Assembly (NCBI GenBank): GCA_947479055.1
Contig: CANJYE010000017.1
Coordinates: forward strand, 1-61,969
Direction of reading: 5' to 3'
DNA: 61,969 nucleotides
Source: Erythrobacteraceae bacterium
GTDB lineage: Bacteria; Pseudomonadota; Alphaproteobacteria; Sphingomonadales; Sphingomonadaceae
A program made the translations under genes and the position numbers. The notes under the pieces were generated by a model. It was not told the origin of the DNA. It searched no databases and saw only the letters and a program-made list of their open reading frames with translations. Each line of letters starts with the position of its first letter. The first letter of the stretch is position 1. Below, in pieces: positions 1 to 8,490 of this stretch.

Positions 1-126
1 CACTTGATCGAAAACCTGTTCGCCAAAATCAAGGACTGGCGGCGCATTCACACCCGCTATGACCGCTGCGCCCACACCTTCATGTCCGCCATCGCAATCG
101 CCGCTACCGTCATCTTCTGGTTGTGA
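1..126 (+). CDS. IS5-family transposase, C-terminal end (partial)
   Basis: The reading frame is open from base 1 and ends at TGA 124-126, giving 41 residues that begin HLIENLFAKIKDWRRI and end with AATVIFWL. The KIKDWRRI-TRYDR signature followed by a hydrophobic tail is typical of the C-terminus of IS5-family (IS427-like) DDE transposases. The catalytic residues lie outside the window, so activity cannot be judged. Confidence 0.85.
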   Translation, partial: HLIENLFAKIKDWRRIHTRYDRCAHTFMSAIAIAATVIFWL

Positions 127-145
127 TCAATGAGTCCTGACCCTA
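1..145 (+). mobile_element. IS5-family insertion sequence, right-end fragment
   Basis: The end of an IS element that continues outside the window. It holds the last codons of a transposase followed by the terminal sequence GAGTCCTGACCCTA. The same sequence is present in reverse orientation at 61821-61969 with two base differences in the shared coding part (cgctatgacc against cgatatgatc in the same orientation). The element end is placed at 145 because the two copies stop matching after CCTA. The insertion cuts the SDR gene to its right. Confidence 0.85.
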
Positions 146-449
146 GGCTCAGATCTTGAATAGACTTCCGATGGCCTCCATGACCCGCATTGTTCACGAG
201 AATGTTCACCGGCCCAAAAGCACTCTCGGTCTCATGGACGGTGCGCTCCCAGGCAGATGGGTCGGTGACGTCGAGTCGCGAAAAGCGAACCAGGTCCCCC
301 AATTCGCTGGCCAGCGCCTCGCCCTGTTCCGCCTGGATATCGCCGATTGTAACTTTGGCGCCCAGTTGGTGAAACATGCTTACCGCAGAGGCACCAATGC
401 CGCTGGACCCGCCCGTGATGATTGCAACTTTACCTTTTAGGTCAAACAT
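146..449 (-). pseudogene. Short-chain dehydrogenase/reductase, N-terminal half, truncated by IS
   Basis: Starts at ATG 449 after a GGAG ribosome site and encodes about 101 SDR residues before the frame enters the IS at 145. The nucleotide-binding motif TGGSSGIG (residues 12-19) and the NNAG motif (86-89) are present; the catalytic Ser-Tyr-Lys half is missing. It closely resembles the intact SDR at 16430-17179 (shared MxDLxGKVAIITGG start, IGDIQ, VRFSRLDVT, FGPVN), so it is a paralogue of that gene. The rest of the gene is probably beyond the IS or deleted. It should be inactive as a dehydrogenase. Confidence 0.85.
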
Positions 450-568
450 AACTGCTCCTTACGCACGTAATCGCTTGTACATTTATGGTGTACCGATCCA
501 GCGAATTCAGCCGATTGGAAAGAACAGATTCTGGACGAAGGGGATATTCCACCGTGTGAGTGCGATGT

Positions 569-1750
569 CTATGCAAAGTATCGCCGATTGTATTCAGCGA
601 AGGCAGCGTCGACGTCCGTCGAAGTCAGGCCATATTGCTCCAGACTGTAAGTGTAGCTGCCGAATTCGCCATGAGTATCATTTGCCTCCCACATGCGCAT
701 CTCTTGTTCCCGGCGCGGCGTTAAATCACGGCCCATAAGCTGATAGATGTCGCGGACCACGCCGAACGTGTCTTTCCTGAGACGGTCGTATTGGACATCA
801 AGGAGGTCGATCTGCGAACCCAGGGCGTCAAGCTGCTGCAGATGCCGGTTCATTTCCTCAGACCATATGCGAAGCACGTATGCCCCTACGGCCTCCATGT
901 CGATTACATCCATGCACGTGCGGAACAGCATTTCAATCAGGCGGCAAGTCGATGCGATGACCTCATGGACGTCGCGGTGCATGAAGACATATTTGGCATT
1001 GGGAAACACATCGACCAACAGGTCCATATTTCCGATGTGCGGGGGCGTCTTCAATATCCAGCGTCGGTCGCCATTCGCGCTCGGGCGTCCGCCTTTCTGC
1101 CATTGCAGATACTGAAGCATCTGCTTCAGGAAGGCATAAGATCCGTGCAGGGATTGAGACCTTATCCAATCGTAATAATTGGGAGTCGGCGCCACCCAGC
1201 AGTGTCCGACCGTCTTGAAGGTAGGCAATTGAACGAAGATGCATTCCTCGGCGTCATCAACCTTCACTGAATGGGACTGCATCAGGCCCAGATTGTTCTT
1301 GATCATGGCGTCGATGATCTCACGATCAATCCCGATGCGGGGGTCTTCTTCGCCGGGCACGGCATTGGGCATGCGCGAGGGGTTGAGCGATTCCCAATGC
1401 CTGATGCACAACGTGTCGGGATCTGCTGCAAGCAAGCGCTGCAACATAGTCGAACCGACCCGGGTCATTCCCAAAATGACGAGGGGGTCATCGACTTGCT
1501 CATCGAGAATTTCCGGGTGCTTCTTGAGGTCGTCGGCAAAACGAAGCCCGTTGACCAGCCATCTGTGCATGAGTGCAGAGATGTTTATCCGCCCGGCCTG
1601 GTTCAAATCGAGGTCATTGATATCCCGTAGAAAGTGCTCCATCCCCTCGCGTGGATCGAATTCACCGAAATCATTCAATCCGGTATCGGCAAAGGCCGCA
1701 GCGATTAGTTCTTCCATCGAAAGCTTTGATGCTGGCTGAGACGTTTCCAT
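569..1750 (-). CDS. Sulfotransferase family protein
   Basis: 393 residues. GMTRVGSTML at residues 94-103 matches the 5'-phosphosulfate-binding loop of PAPS-dependent sulfotransferases (Sulfotransfer_3 type), and WILKTPPH (231-238) with FMHRD (256-260) matches the 3'-phosphate-binding region. The family moves sulfate from PAPS to hydroxyl groups of small molecules or glycans in the cytoplasm. It is first of a minus-strand group with the DUF1214-like and MDR genes upstream, spaced about 100 bp. In a catabolic context it might act on a hydroxylated substrate or intermediate, but the acceptor is unknown and other roles of the fold cannot be excluded. Confidence 0.8.
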   Translation of the reverse strand: METSQPASKLSMEELIAAAFADTGLNDFGEFDPREGMEHFLRDINDLDLNQAGRINISALMHRWLVNGLRFADDLKKHPEILDEQVDDPLVILGMTRVGSTMLQRLLAADPDTLCIRHWESLNPSRMPNAVPGEEDPRIGIDREIIDAMIKNNLGLMQSHSVKVDDAEECIFVQLPTFKTVGHCWVAPTPNYYDWIRSQSLHGSYAFLKQMLQYLQWQKGGRPSANGDRRWILKTPPHIGNMDLLVDVFPNAKYVFMHRDVHEVIASTCRLIEMLFRTCMDVIDMEAVGAYVLRIWSEEMNRHLQQLDALGSQIDLLDVQYDRLRKDTFGVVRDIYQLMGRDLTPRREQEMRMWEANDTHGEFGSYTYSLEQYGLTSTDVDAAFAEYNRRYFA

Positions 1751-1863
1751 TGAAGGCTCCTGTTACCTTGACCGTCACCGCTCGTGGTCAGGCGGCATGA
1801 AAATTACTGAAAGTTCGGACAATATGGCGATGGGGTAACACCGCCGCCGCCGACCGGGTGGCA

Positions 1864-3189
1864 TCAGTCCATGATGAACCTGCATGGCACTCCACAGCGC
1901 GCCTCATAGTCGAGCTGACGGCCAGCCAGCTCGGCTGAGCGCTCCGCAGGTCCGACCGACGGAAAATCGGCTAGGAGCCCGGAGCGCACAGCGTCCAGCT
2001 TGACGAGGCTGACGCTTATGACGGCGTCATCGGGATCAGCCGTTGGTGCATGCATCCCTTCCCAGCGCATGGCCATGCAACCCTCGCGCAGGCCATCGGT
2101 ATCCATCCAGTTCGCGACGCCCGGATCGCGGTGGCTCACGATATAGGTGTAGGTTCCGTCAGCGTTTTGATGCGACTGACTGTTCGTCCGGCTGCCGGCC
2201 TTTGTGACGGGATTACGAGTGATCAGCCAGGGAGACGTCACGCTGAAGCTTATGTATTCCGCGCCCTGGGGAAGGAAGTTCACGATCAGCGCCTCGTCAT
2301 CTCCAAGATGATAGCGTCCTTGCGTGATCATCGACGGTTTCGTGGAGTGACCGCGCCTGGTGGCAGGCGCGAACGTATTGAGCTTCGTTGATGAATAGCT
2401 GTGTTCAAACCCCGAGATCGTTTGTGCGCCGAATATCATGTAACGAGCGGCTATCGCGACACGTTCCTCAAATGTCAGCGCAGGGCCTTGCGGTCCTGCA
2501 ACCCTGCGAAAGGACATGGCGCGAGGGCGCTGCATATGCCAGTCGGTCAACGCCTCCCGAACGATGACGAAAGCTCCTTTCCGTGAATTCAGATAGAGGC
2601 TGCCGTCCCTGGGGTCTTCGGGCCCGATTGTGATGCGCGATGCACCCTCGCCATCGGTGGGGATGCGTTCTTCGTCCGCTGCGTCGACTGTCCGTTCCCA
2701 GTCTGCCCAGCTTTCGACTTCGGCGCCTGTCAGCGCGATGTAGATAGCCACGCTGAATCTTCCCGTCGGTCCTGTAGGTTTGGCGTCAAGGACATAGGTC
2801 GATGCATCATCGATAAAGGCGTAGCGATATATGTTGTCGGGATTATCGAAGCAGAACCGCGATCCTGTTACCCGATGCCCTAACCACTCTTTTGGTGGAG
2901 TCTGAATCCAGACCAGGCCGGGGTTCTTGGGATCCCTGTTCGCAGCGGACAGAACGGCATAGCCGGCGCATTCGGCAACCACCTCTTGCAGGGTTTGTTG
3001 AGCAGCCTCCGAGTTTGCCCATGACAACCCAAGAAGCAATTGGCGCGCCTCCTCCATCGCCTGATGCATCTCGCTTGTCTTGAGGATTGCCTCTGCCGTC
3101 GCTTCAATCTCGAACTGCTGGGCTGTCGCCAGAGACGGATCGGTGCCTGCTGCCGATTGAGCCGAGTGAGCAATGCTCGTTTCAGTCAT
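1864..3189 (-). CDS. DUF1214-domain-like protein of unknown function
   Basis: 441 residues from ATG 3189, chosen over an upstream in-frame start because GGAGAAG lies just before it and the longer form would overlap the upstream gene region. The C-terminal half (a YISFSV-PWLITRNPV stretch, then NADGTYTYIVS, later GCMAMRW) resembles DUF1214 proteins. The N-terminal 100 residues look helical. No signal peptide or catalytic motif was recognised. Genes of this type accompany catabolic clusters in sphingomonads and actinobacteria, without an established reaction. It sits between the sulfotransferase and the MDR gene on the same strand, probably in one operon. Confidence 0.7.
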   Translation of the reverse strand: MTETSIAHSAQSAAGTDPSLATAQQFEIEATAEAILKTSEMHQAMEEARQLLLGLSWANSEAAQQTLQEVVAECAGYAVLSAANRDPKNPGLVWIQTPPKEWLGHRVTGSRFCFDNPDNIYRYAFIDDASTYVLDAKPTGPTGRFSVAIYIALTGAEVESWADWERTVDAADEERIPTDGEGASRITIGPEDPRDGSLYLNSRKGAFVIVREALTDWHMQRPRAMSFRRVAGPQGPALTFEERVAIAARYMIFGAQTISGFEHSYSSTKLNTFAPATRRGHSTKPSMITQGRYHLGDDEALIVNFLPQGAEYISFSVTSPWLITRNPVTKAGSRTNSQSHQNADGTYTYIVSHRDPGVANWMDTDGLREGCMAMRWEGMHAPTADPDDAVISVSLVKLDAVRSGLLADFPSVGPAERSAELAGRQLDYEARCGVPCRFIMD

Positions 3190-3292
3190 AAGCTCTTCTC
3201 CGTTGCTTTTTTTGCCAAGCGTCAAGGCGAACCCGCCTGCGTGCTCTTCTAACTCCCGGATCGCCGGCCGTTCGGACCGAGGCGTCGCGCCG

Positions 3293-4288
3293 TTAGGCCT
3301 GCTCGCCTGCAAATTTCAGCACGAGCTTGCCGCGGTTGTGGCCGCCCTTCATCCGTGCAATCGCGGACTGGAGATCGGCGAGTTCCACAACCTCGACAGG
3401 GGGGATGCGAATGCCCCGGCGTTCCAGAATCGGCACGATCGGTACTTTTGGGAGACGATCCGGCCAATGGGCGAAGCAGACCACATGGCGAAAGCCACGC
3501 GCCTCGGAAGCGAGGATTTGTTCGCTCAGGTTGGTCTGATCCAGCATGGTAGTTATGCTGACCAGGGTCCCGCCTGGCTTCAAGGCCTCCAGCGCGTCGG
3601 GCAGGGTGTTCTGCCGCACGGCATCGAACACGACATCGACCCCTTCCGGCGCCCATTCCCGTGTCTGCGCCACGATGCCCTTCGCTGGATCGGTGTAGTC
3701 GAATGCAAGGTCTGCCCCCATCTCGATCATATAGTTGCGATTGGCCGTCCTGCCGGTCGCAGCCACCGAAAGCCCGCCAAATTTGGCGAGCTGGATGGCG
3801 AAACTGCCAACCCCGCCGGATCCGCCGTGAACCAACACTTTCTGGCCGGGCTTGGCATTGCCCAGATCATCCGCGAAGAGTGCAATGTAGGATGTCAGGA
3901 AGCAAATCGGTGTCGCGGCGGCATCGGTCAACGACATTCCGTCCGGAACCCGGCACGCCAGTTCGGCCGGGACGGCGACATATTCCGCATAAGTCCCCGA
4001 CTCCCCGGTGGTGCGAGTTCGCGCGAACATCACGCGATCTCCCTCACGGAAGTTGGCGACATTCCGCCCCACGCTCGCCACCACCCCGGCTGCTTCAAAG
4101 CCCAGAATATTGACATTGTCGGTGGCGATGGTCTTGATCCAGCCTTGTGAATATTGCCAGTCAGCGGCATTCATCCCGCCATAGGCAATTCTCACAAGGA
4201 CTTCGTCATCCGATGTCTGCGGCTGGTCCATTTCGGAAATGCGGGGGGATTCGGAGGTGTTTACGAAATCTGCCGTTACTGCTCGCAT
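3293..4288 (-). CDS. Zinc-free MDR-family NAD(P)H:quinone/enone oxidoreductase
   Basis: 331 residues. Medium-chain reductase fold: GroES-like N-terminal domain and Rossmann segment VLVHGGSGGVG at 151-161. The cysteine and histidine ligands of zinc alcohol dehydrogenases are absent, so it fits the zeta-crystallin/quinone oxidoreductase branch, which reduces enones or quinones with NADPH. It would be first in the minus-strand group running to the sulfotransferase. A promoter may lie in the 495-bp gap upstream, where TTGACC (4548-4543, minus strand) precedes a copy of the recurrent motif. Confidence 0.85.
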   Translation of the reverse strand: MRAVTADFVNTSESPRISEMDQPQTSDDEVLVRIAYGGMNAADWQYSQGWIKTIATDNVNILGFEAAGVVASVGRNVANFREGDRVMFARTRTTGESGTYAEYVAVPAELACRVPDGMSLTDAAATPICFLTSYIALFADDLGNAKPGQKVLVHGGSGGVGSFAIQLAKFGGLSVAATGRTANRNYMIEMGADLAFDYTDPAKGIVAQTREWAPEGVDVVFDAVRQNTLPDALEALKPGGTLVSITTMLDQTNLSEQILASEARGFRHVVCFAHWPDRLPKVPIVPILERRGIRIPPVEVVELADLQSAIARMKGGHNRGKLVLKFAGEQA

Positions 4289-4783
4289 TGGGACGATTCC
4301 CCTCGCTATTATGATGGCTCAATGAAAAATAGCAGACGAGCGGAAATTTCACATCGAGCCAGTCTGGCATTCATGGCTAGGCCCTCACTCGGCATTATGC
4401 CTTCGATAGAAACCTATTTGGCTAAAAAACAGACTTGTGGCTCAATCCTCTACCCTGGCGCGACTGTCAGTTTTCCAATTCGATCCCGCAAATCGCTTCA
4501 TTCGAGTCGCGCCGAAGTCCAGTACCTAAACACTAATTGGTCCGGGTCAAGGGAATAGGGCATGCTCTGTCATGGCGTCGAGAAGCAGGTTTTTTGTCTA
4601 CAGGTCGAGCCCACGCACCAGCCGATGGCTTTACCGCGATGATCGGCCTCCCAGCGGCACGCTTGGTACCTTGTAGCGAAGCTGAGTCGATCATCGATTC
4701 CGCATTTCTACATTACGGAGTTCGGCGCGGGGGCTCGTTCCTGGATTCAAGCGCTATCCACGGGGCCCTATTCTCCCGCAATA
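4289..4783. other. 495-bp intergenic region without recognisable gene
   Basis: Open frames here are short and have no family signature on either strand; the longest, 4537-4842 on the plus strand, has no ribosome site and runs into a gene on the other strand. The base composition is more AT-rich than the flanks. The only structure noticed is a copy of the recurrent motif at 4522-4529 next to a TTGACC box on the minus strand. Confidence 0.6.
4522..4529 (+). promoter_or_regulatory. Recurrent motif copy (GTACCTAA)
   Basis: AGTACCTAAACAC matches the core GNNMCTAA seen before other units here, but lacks the TATATA usually preceding it. On the minus strand it overlaps a possible promoter for the MDR gene (TTGACC, 17-nt gap, AGGTAC). 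Confidence 0.35.
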
Positions 4784-5893
4784 TCATTCAACTAACGTTG
4801 GTCTATATGACCATCCATCGCGGGGCCCGCATACGTTGTTGACGAGACCCACACCTTTTGCGCCGTTCATGTTCAGGTCGACCAGACGGTCCTGGATATC
4901 GAAGTGCCATCGGTCGTCGTCGCCCGCGCGGCGAAGGGATTTCAGCGTCGCGTTGGAATTGAAATCCCACTGCTCGCCTTCCACCAGAAGGGGGCCGCGG
5001 TCCAGGCCGTGCCTGTCGTCGTAACCTTGCCCCGCATTGTAAAAGGGCATCTGGATGCCTTTGCCTTCAAGGCGCCAGATTTTCCCGTGTTCGTCCGTGA
5101 ACTCCCATTCTGCCTTGCTCCACAGGCGGGTGCTATCCTTCGCGGTGGTGTCCTCGTCGAAGTGGAAATTGTGCCTTGCCTTCACAAGCCTCGTCACGCG
5201 GCCATCGTCATGCATGATCGCGCCGTCTTCCAAAACGTAATTGTTACCCGGGACCGGCACATGGAAGAATGTGAAGTTGAGGCTGAAACCGTCGAAGTGG
5301 CCCATGATCCAGAAATAGGCTTCAACATGGCGCATCAAACCCTTGCCGCGGACACCCCATGTCCGGTCGCGCACGCCGACATAGTGGTCGAATTCTATTT
5401 TCTCCCCTTCGATTTCAAGCCAACCGTCAAAATATCCCATTTGCGTGAAGTGGGTCATCGGATGGCTCGGTACGTCTAGCTTGTTGTACAGGAAGGGCGC
5501 AGCTCGCGCCACGAAGTTAATGGAGCCTGAGATTTTGAAATCGTTCCGGTCGAGAGAGAACCGCTGACGCTTCATCGGCTCGAGTATCTCGATGGAGAGT
5601 GGCCCCACGACGCTGTTATTACGGTCGGTCGTATAGCCATCGCGCGTCATATGTCGGGAAGCACGGAAATTATGCTGTACCCCGTCTCTGATTACGCAGA
5701 ACGAGCCGTCGATCACGCCATGACCACTTACGTTGGGATAGGTTCCCAGGCCGGCCGCGATATAGGTGCGCCCATCCTGGCCATGGCACCCGAACCAGCA
5801 GCGATCCATGAAGCTTTCGCTTTTTTCCGCTACCGTATCAAGTGTATCTCCGGTCTGATGAATGAAATAATCATCCCAGGCGGTAAGTGCCAT
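4784..5893 (-). CDS. Protein of unknown function, lipocalin/AttH-like (DUF7064/7065-like)
   Basis: 369 residues from ATG 5893, which has GAGGGG eight bases upstream; a longer in-frame start five codons earlier lacks this. The sequence is rich in Trp, Tyr, Phe and His with repeated beta-strand-like stretches (for example HFDGFSLNFTFFHV and a DRTWGVRGKG segment), reminiscent of AttH/CrtC-like double-lipocalin proteins and of proteins now labelled DUF7064/7065. The family name is from memory of its look. No signal peptide. It is the last gene of the minus-strand group that starts with the LLM and P450 genes, so a role in binding or transforming a hydrophobic substrate is plausible but unproven. 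Confidence 0.6.
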   Translation of the reverse strand: MALTAWDDYFIHQTGDTLDTVAEKSESFMDRCWFGCHGQDGRTYIAAGLGTYPNVSGHGVIDGSFCVIRDGVQHNFRASRHMTRDGYTTDRNNSVVGPLSIEILEPMKRQRFSLDRNDFKISGSINFVARAAPFLYNKLDVPSHPMTHFTQMGYFDGWLEIEGEKIEFDHYVGVRDRTWGVRGKGLMRHVEAYFWIMGHFDGFSLNFTFFHVPVPGNNYVLEDGAIMHDDGRVTRLVKARHNFHFDEDTTAKDSTRLWSKAEWEFTDEHGKIWRLEGKGIQMPFYNAGQGYDDRHGLDRGPLLVEGEQWDFNSNATLKSLRRAGDDDRWHFDIQDRLVDLNMNGAKGVGLVNNVCGPRDGWSYRPTLVE

Positions 5894-5930
5894 TCTTAAT
5901 CCCCTCAAATAAATAATTCTCTAATCTTAG

Positions 5931-7400
5931 TTACTGCGCCTTCGCGCATTCGGCGTCTGCGATGAGCTTTGGCATGCGATCGGCAGGTGTTGCGACGAAC
6001 GATCCCAGAACGAGTAGCTCCGGATGCAGTTCAGAGTTCATCTTGAACCGCATTTGGGACTCAAGCATCACGACATACATGCCGAAGTGCCGGAAGACGT
6101 CGCAGTATCTAAGCTCGAATCCGGTAGGGGCCTTCCCGCCCGCTGCGACATAGTGACGCATGAATTCCTCGGCATTGTCGGCTTCCGGGAAGGATGCCAA
6201 AAGCCCTGCAATATCTTCGGCTCTTGATCCCAGGTGCGCCATTTCCCAGTCAAGTACGCCACTGATACGCTCGTCCTGCATCATGATGTTATGCATCGCG
6301 TAGTCGCCGTGAACCAGGGTCGGGGAATCGTCGATTTGCGGGAGATTGGCGCGCAACCAGTTCATCGTGGCGATTATCGTTGGAGAGTTTTCAAGCCCGG
6401 TCGAGAGCCACAGTCTGATCCATCGCTCGAGATAGTCGTTCATCGCCTCGCTGGTTGATCCACCGAGCAGCCGCGTATCTATGTGGCTAACACGAAGATC
6501 TGGATCAGCGGGATCGAGTGGCAGCCCGTGAATCTGCGCAAGTTCATTCGCAAGCGCCTGGATTTGAATTGCGCTGAGCTTTTGCGCCTCCACCACTGTG
6601 CCGAAATTCCTGCCGCCCACCTTGCGGGTGACCAGGAATTTTGTCCCATAGGTACGAGTATTCTCCTCGAGCCAGAGAGGCTCAGCAACAGTTATACCGT
6701 GGCGGTGGAGAAAGCGCAGAAGATGAAATTCTCCGCTGATGTCCCGCCCCTCTATCCCCAACTGCAGCCCGGTGTCAGCGCGGGCGACCAAGTCCCAGGC
6801 TTGCCCATTTCCATCCTTAAGCTGGAACAAGGTCGTATTATTGGCAAAGCCACCAAGCAGGGTTTGGACGTCCGATATTTGCGCTTCCCCGAATTGCCCT
6901 CCTTGTGCACGGGCGGAACGCTCAAGCATCTTGTGGACATCATTCTCGGGGGCATCCGGCTCTCGCGCAGGGTGAGGCGCCCTCAGAAGGCGCGCCTCCC
7001 ATTCGCTGACGGCATACAGAATGTCGCTGAGTTCGGCAGATGCGTCTGGCGTCAAATCCGCTACTAGCAGCGCCAGCGCTTTTTTGATCGCCTCAAGCCA
7101 GCTCCTGCAGGACGCATAGTCTTCCGCCTCGTGTATTGACTTCGGTAGCTCACGAAGCTGCAGCAGCCCCGAATTGCTGCTGTCCACCTGTTGAACAGAC
7201 GGCGTCAATCTGACTGCGAGGTCACGGCCCTCCTCATAAAGGCGCCTAGCGGCGGAGCTGTCTGCCTGCCGCAGCAGCTCACCGATGGCGACGCGCGCGG
7301 CGAGAAGATCCATGTCGGATCCCGGGACACCATACCGGTTAACCAGCTGCGCCAGTGTCGCTTGAAGTGTCTCAAGGAGGCGACCGGTTTCCAGGTTCAT
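5931..7400 (-). CDS. Aminoglycoside-phosphotransferase-fold kinase with N-terminal extension
   Basis: 489 residues from ATG 7400 (GGAG nine bases upstream); the frame is open further upstream but that part overlaps the epimerase gene. Residues about 160-470 form an APH-type kinase: HGDYAMHN at 364-371 is the catalytic loop and DWEMAHLG at 384-391 the metal-binding segment. The first 150 residues are a helical region with no recognised domain. Such kinases in catabolic clusters can phosphorylate hydroxyacyl-CoA intermediates; a second, more typical one is at 13482-14552. The acceptor is unknown. Confidence 0.8.
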   Translation of the reverse strand: MNLETGRLLETLQATLAQLVNRYGVPGSDMDLLAARVAIGELLRQADSSAARRLYEEGRDLAVRLTPSVQQVDSSNSGLLQLRELPKSIHEAEDYASCRSWLEAIKKALALLVADLTPDASAELSDILYAVSEWEARLLRAPHPAREPDAPENDVHKMLERSARAQGGQFGEAQISDVQTLLGGFANNTTLFQLKDGNGQAWDLVARADTGLQLGIEGRDISGEFHLLRFLHRHGITVAEPLWLEENTRTYGTKFLVTRKVGGRNFGTVVEAQKLSAIQIQALANELAQIHGLPLDPADPDLRVSHIDTRLLGGSTSEAMNDYLERWIRLWLSTGLENSPTIIATMNWLRANLPQIDDSPTLVHGDYAMHNIMMQDERISGVLDWEMAHLGSRAEDIAGLLASFPEADNAEEFMRHYVAAGGKAPTGFELRYCDVFRHFGMYVVMLESQMRFKMNSELHPELLVLGSFVATPADRMPKLIADAECAKAQ

Positions 7401-7465
7401 GCGACTGCTCCTTTCCGCCGGTTCCGCTCGGTTTTCGCGAAGGGCCTGTGGCGTTCGCCCATGGT

Positions 7466-8413
7466 TCAGATGCCTTGGTCCGGATTCTGCCGATAATACT
7501 CTACCATCTCCGCTATCGCTGCCTTGACCGTGTAATCTGGCTGATAACCTATGGCATGGCGTGCCCTGCTGCCATCGACATTGGGCGGAAACGCGGAGCC
7601 AAAGGGAGGCGTGGAGTCGCGAACTATATCGCAGTCGGGTACGATATCCCTGAGAATGGTAATGACATCGTCCTCGGAAAACGCCCTCTCCGTAGGTGTG
7701 TTGAAAAGCCAGTGCTCTCCCGACGGAGCCAGTGTAGCTTCGACGCAAAACTTCGCCTGATCCTTGTTGTAGATCATCTGCACCCCGGTTTTGGCCCAGG
7801 AGGGGAAGACTGACGGGCGACCTACGGCGGTGTTGTAGATGATTCGATTGTAATTGGCGCCCCAGCTTCCCGAAAGCTTGCCCAAGCCGAACGCGAAGGC
7901 TGCCCTCACGCAGGTCGCATCGAGACCGCGCTGGCGGTAGATCGGCGTCATCAGCTCGCCATAATACTTGCTGGCGCCATAGGTGGTCAAAGGGGCGATC
8001 CGGTAGTCTTCGTTGACCGGGGTGCCGTCATATTCCGGAAGCGTCCCCAGAGCCGCGATGGAGCTGCTCCAAGTAACCCTCTCGACATTCATCGCCAAGG
8101 CGACATCGAATATATTCGCCGTACCGCGACAGTTCACGTCCATTGCCTTGATGGGGAAGGTAACTGATTCCGGTCCGAGGAATGCAGCAAGGTGGAGGAT
8201 GTGACTAATTCGCCGATCCTTGACGATCCGCGAAAGCAGATCGACGTCGAGAATATCCCCCGCAACTATCTCAGCATCAGGAGCAATCGCTCTGAGCATA
8301 GGTGCTTCGCTTGTCTGGTCGAGAACGGTCACGTCATGTCCGCGACGCGCGAATTCGGCGACCGCGTACATGCCGATGTTGCCGGTCCCTCCGGTAACGA
8401 GAATATGCGTCAA
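7466..8413 (-). CDS. NAD-dependent epimerase/dehydratase family protein (extended SDR)
   Basis: 315 residues. GGTGNIG (8-14) is the NAD(P)-binding glycine motif of extended SDRs and Y145-GAS-K149 the catalytic pair. The family covers sugar epimerases but also 3-beta-hydroxysteroid-dehydrogenase-like and other alcohol dehydrogenases; with no sugar-nucleotide genes nearby, an alcohol dehydrogenase or lactone/ketone reductase role is more likely. It lies 65 bp before the kinase gene and 77 bp after the P450 in one minus-strand group. Confidence 0.85.
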   Translation of the reverse strand: MTHILVTGGTGNIGMYAVAEFARRGHDVTVLDQTSEAPMLRAIAPDAEIVAGDILDVDLLSRIVKDRRISHILHLAAFLGPESVTFPIKAMDVNCRGTANIFDVALAMNVERVTWSSSIAALGTLPEYDGTPVNEDYRIAPLTTYGASKYYGELMTPIYRQRGLDATCVRAAFAFGLGKLSGSWGANYNRIIYNTAVGRPSVFPSWAKTGVQMIYNKDQAKFCVEATLAPSGEHWLFNTPTERAFSEDDVITILRDIVPDCDIVRDSTPPFGSAFPPNVDGSRARHAIGYQPDYTVKAAIAEMVEYYRQNPDQGI

Positions 8414-8490
8414 TGAGACCTCCTATGGAACAAGCATTGATCGATCAGGCTGCGGTGAGGCTGCCGTGGCCATGCGCCGTGACCTGAGGA

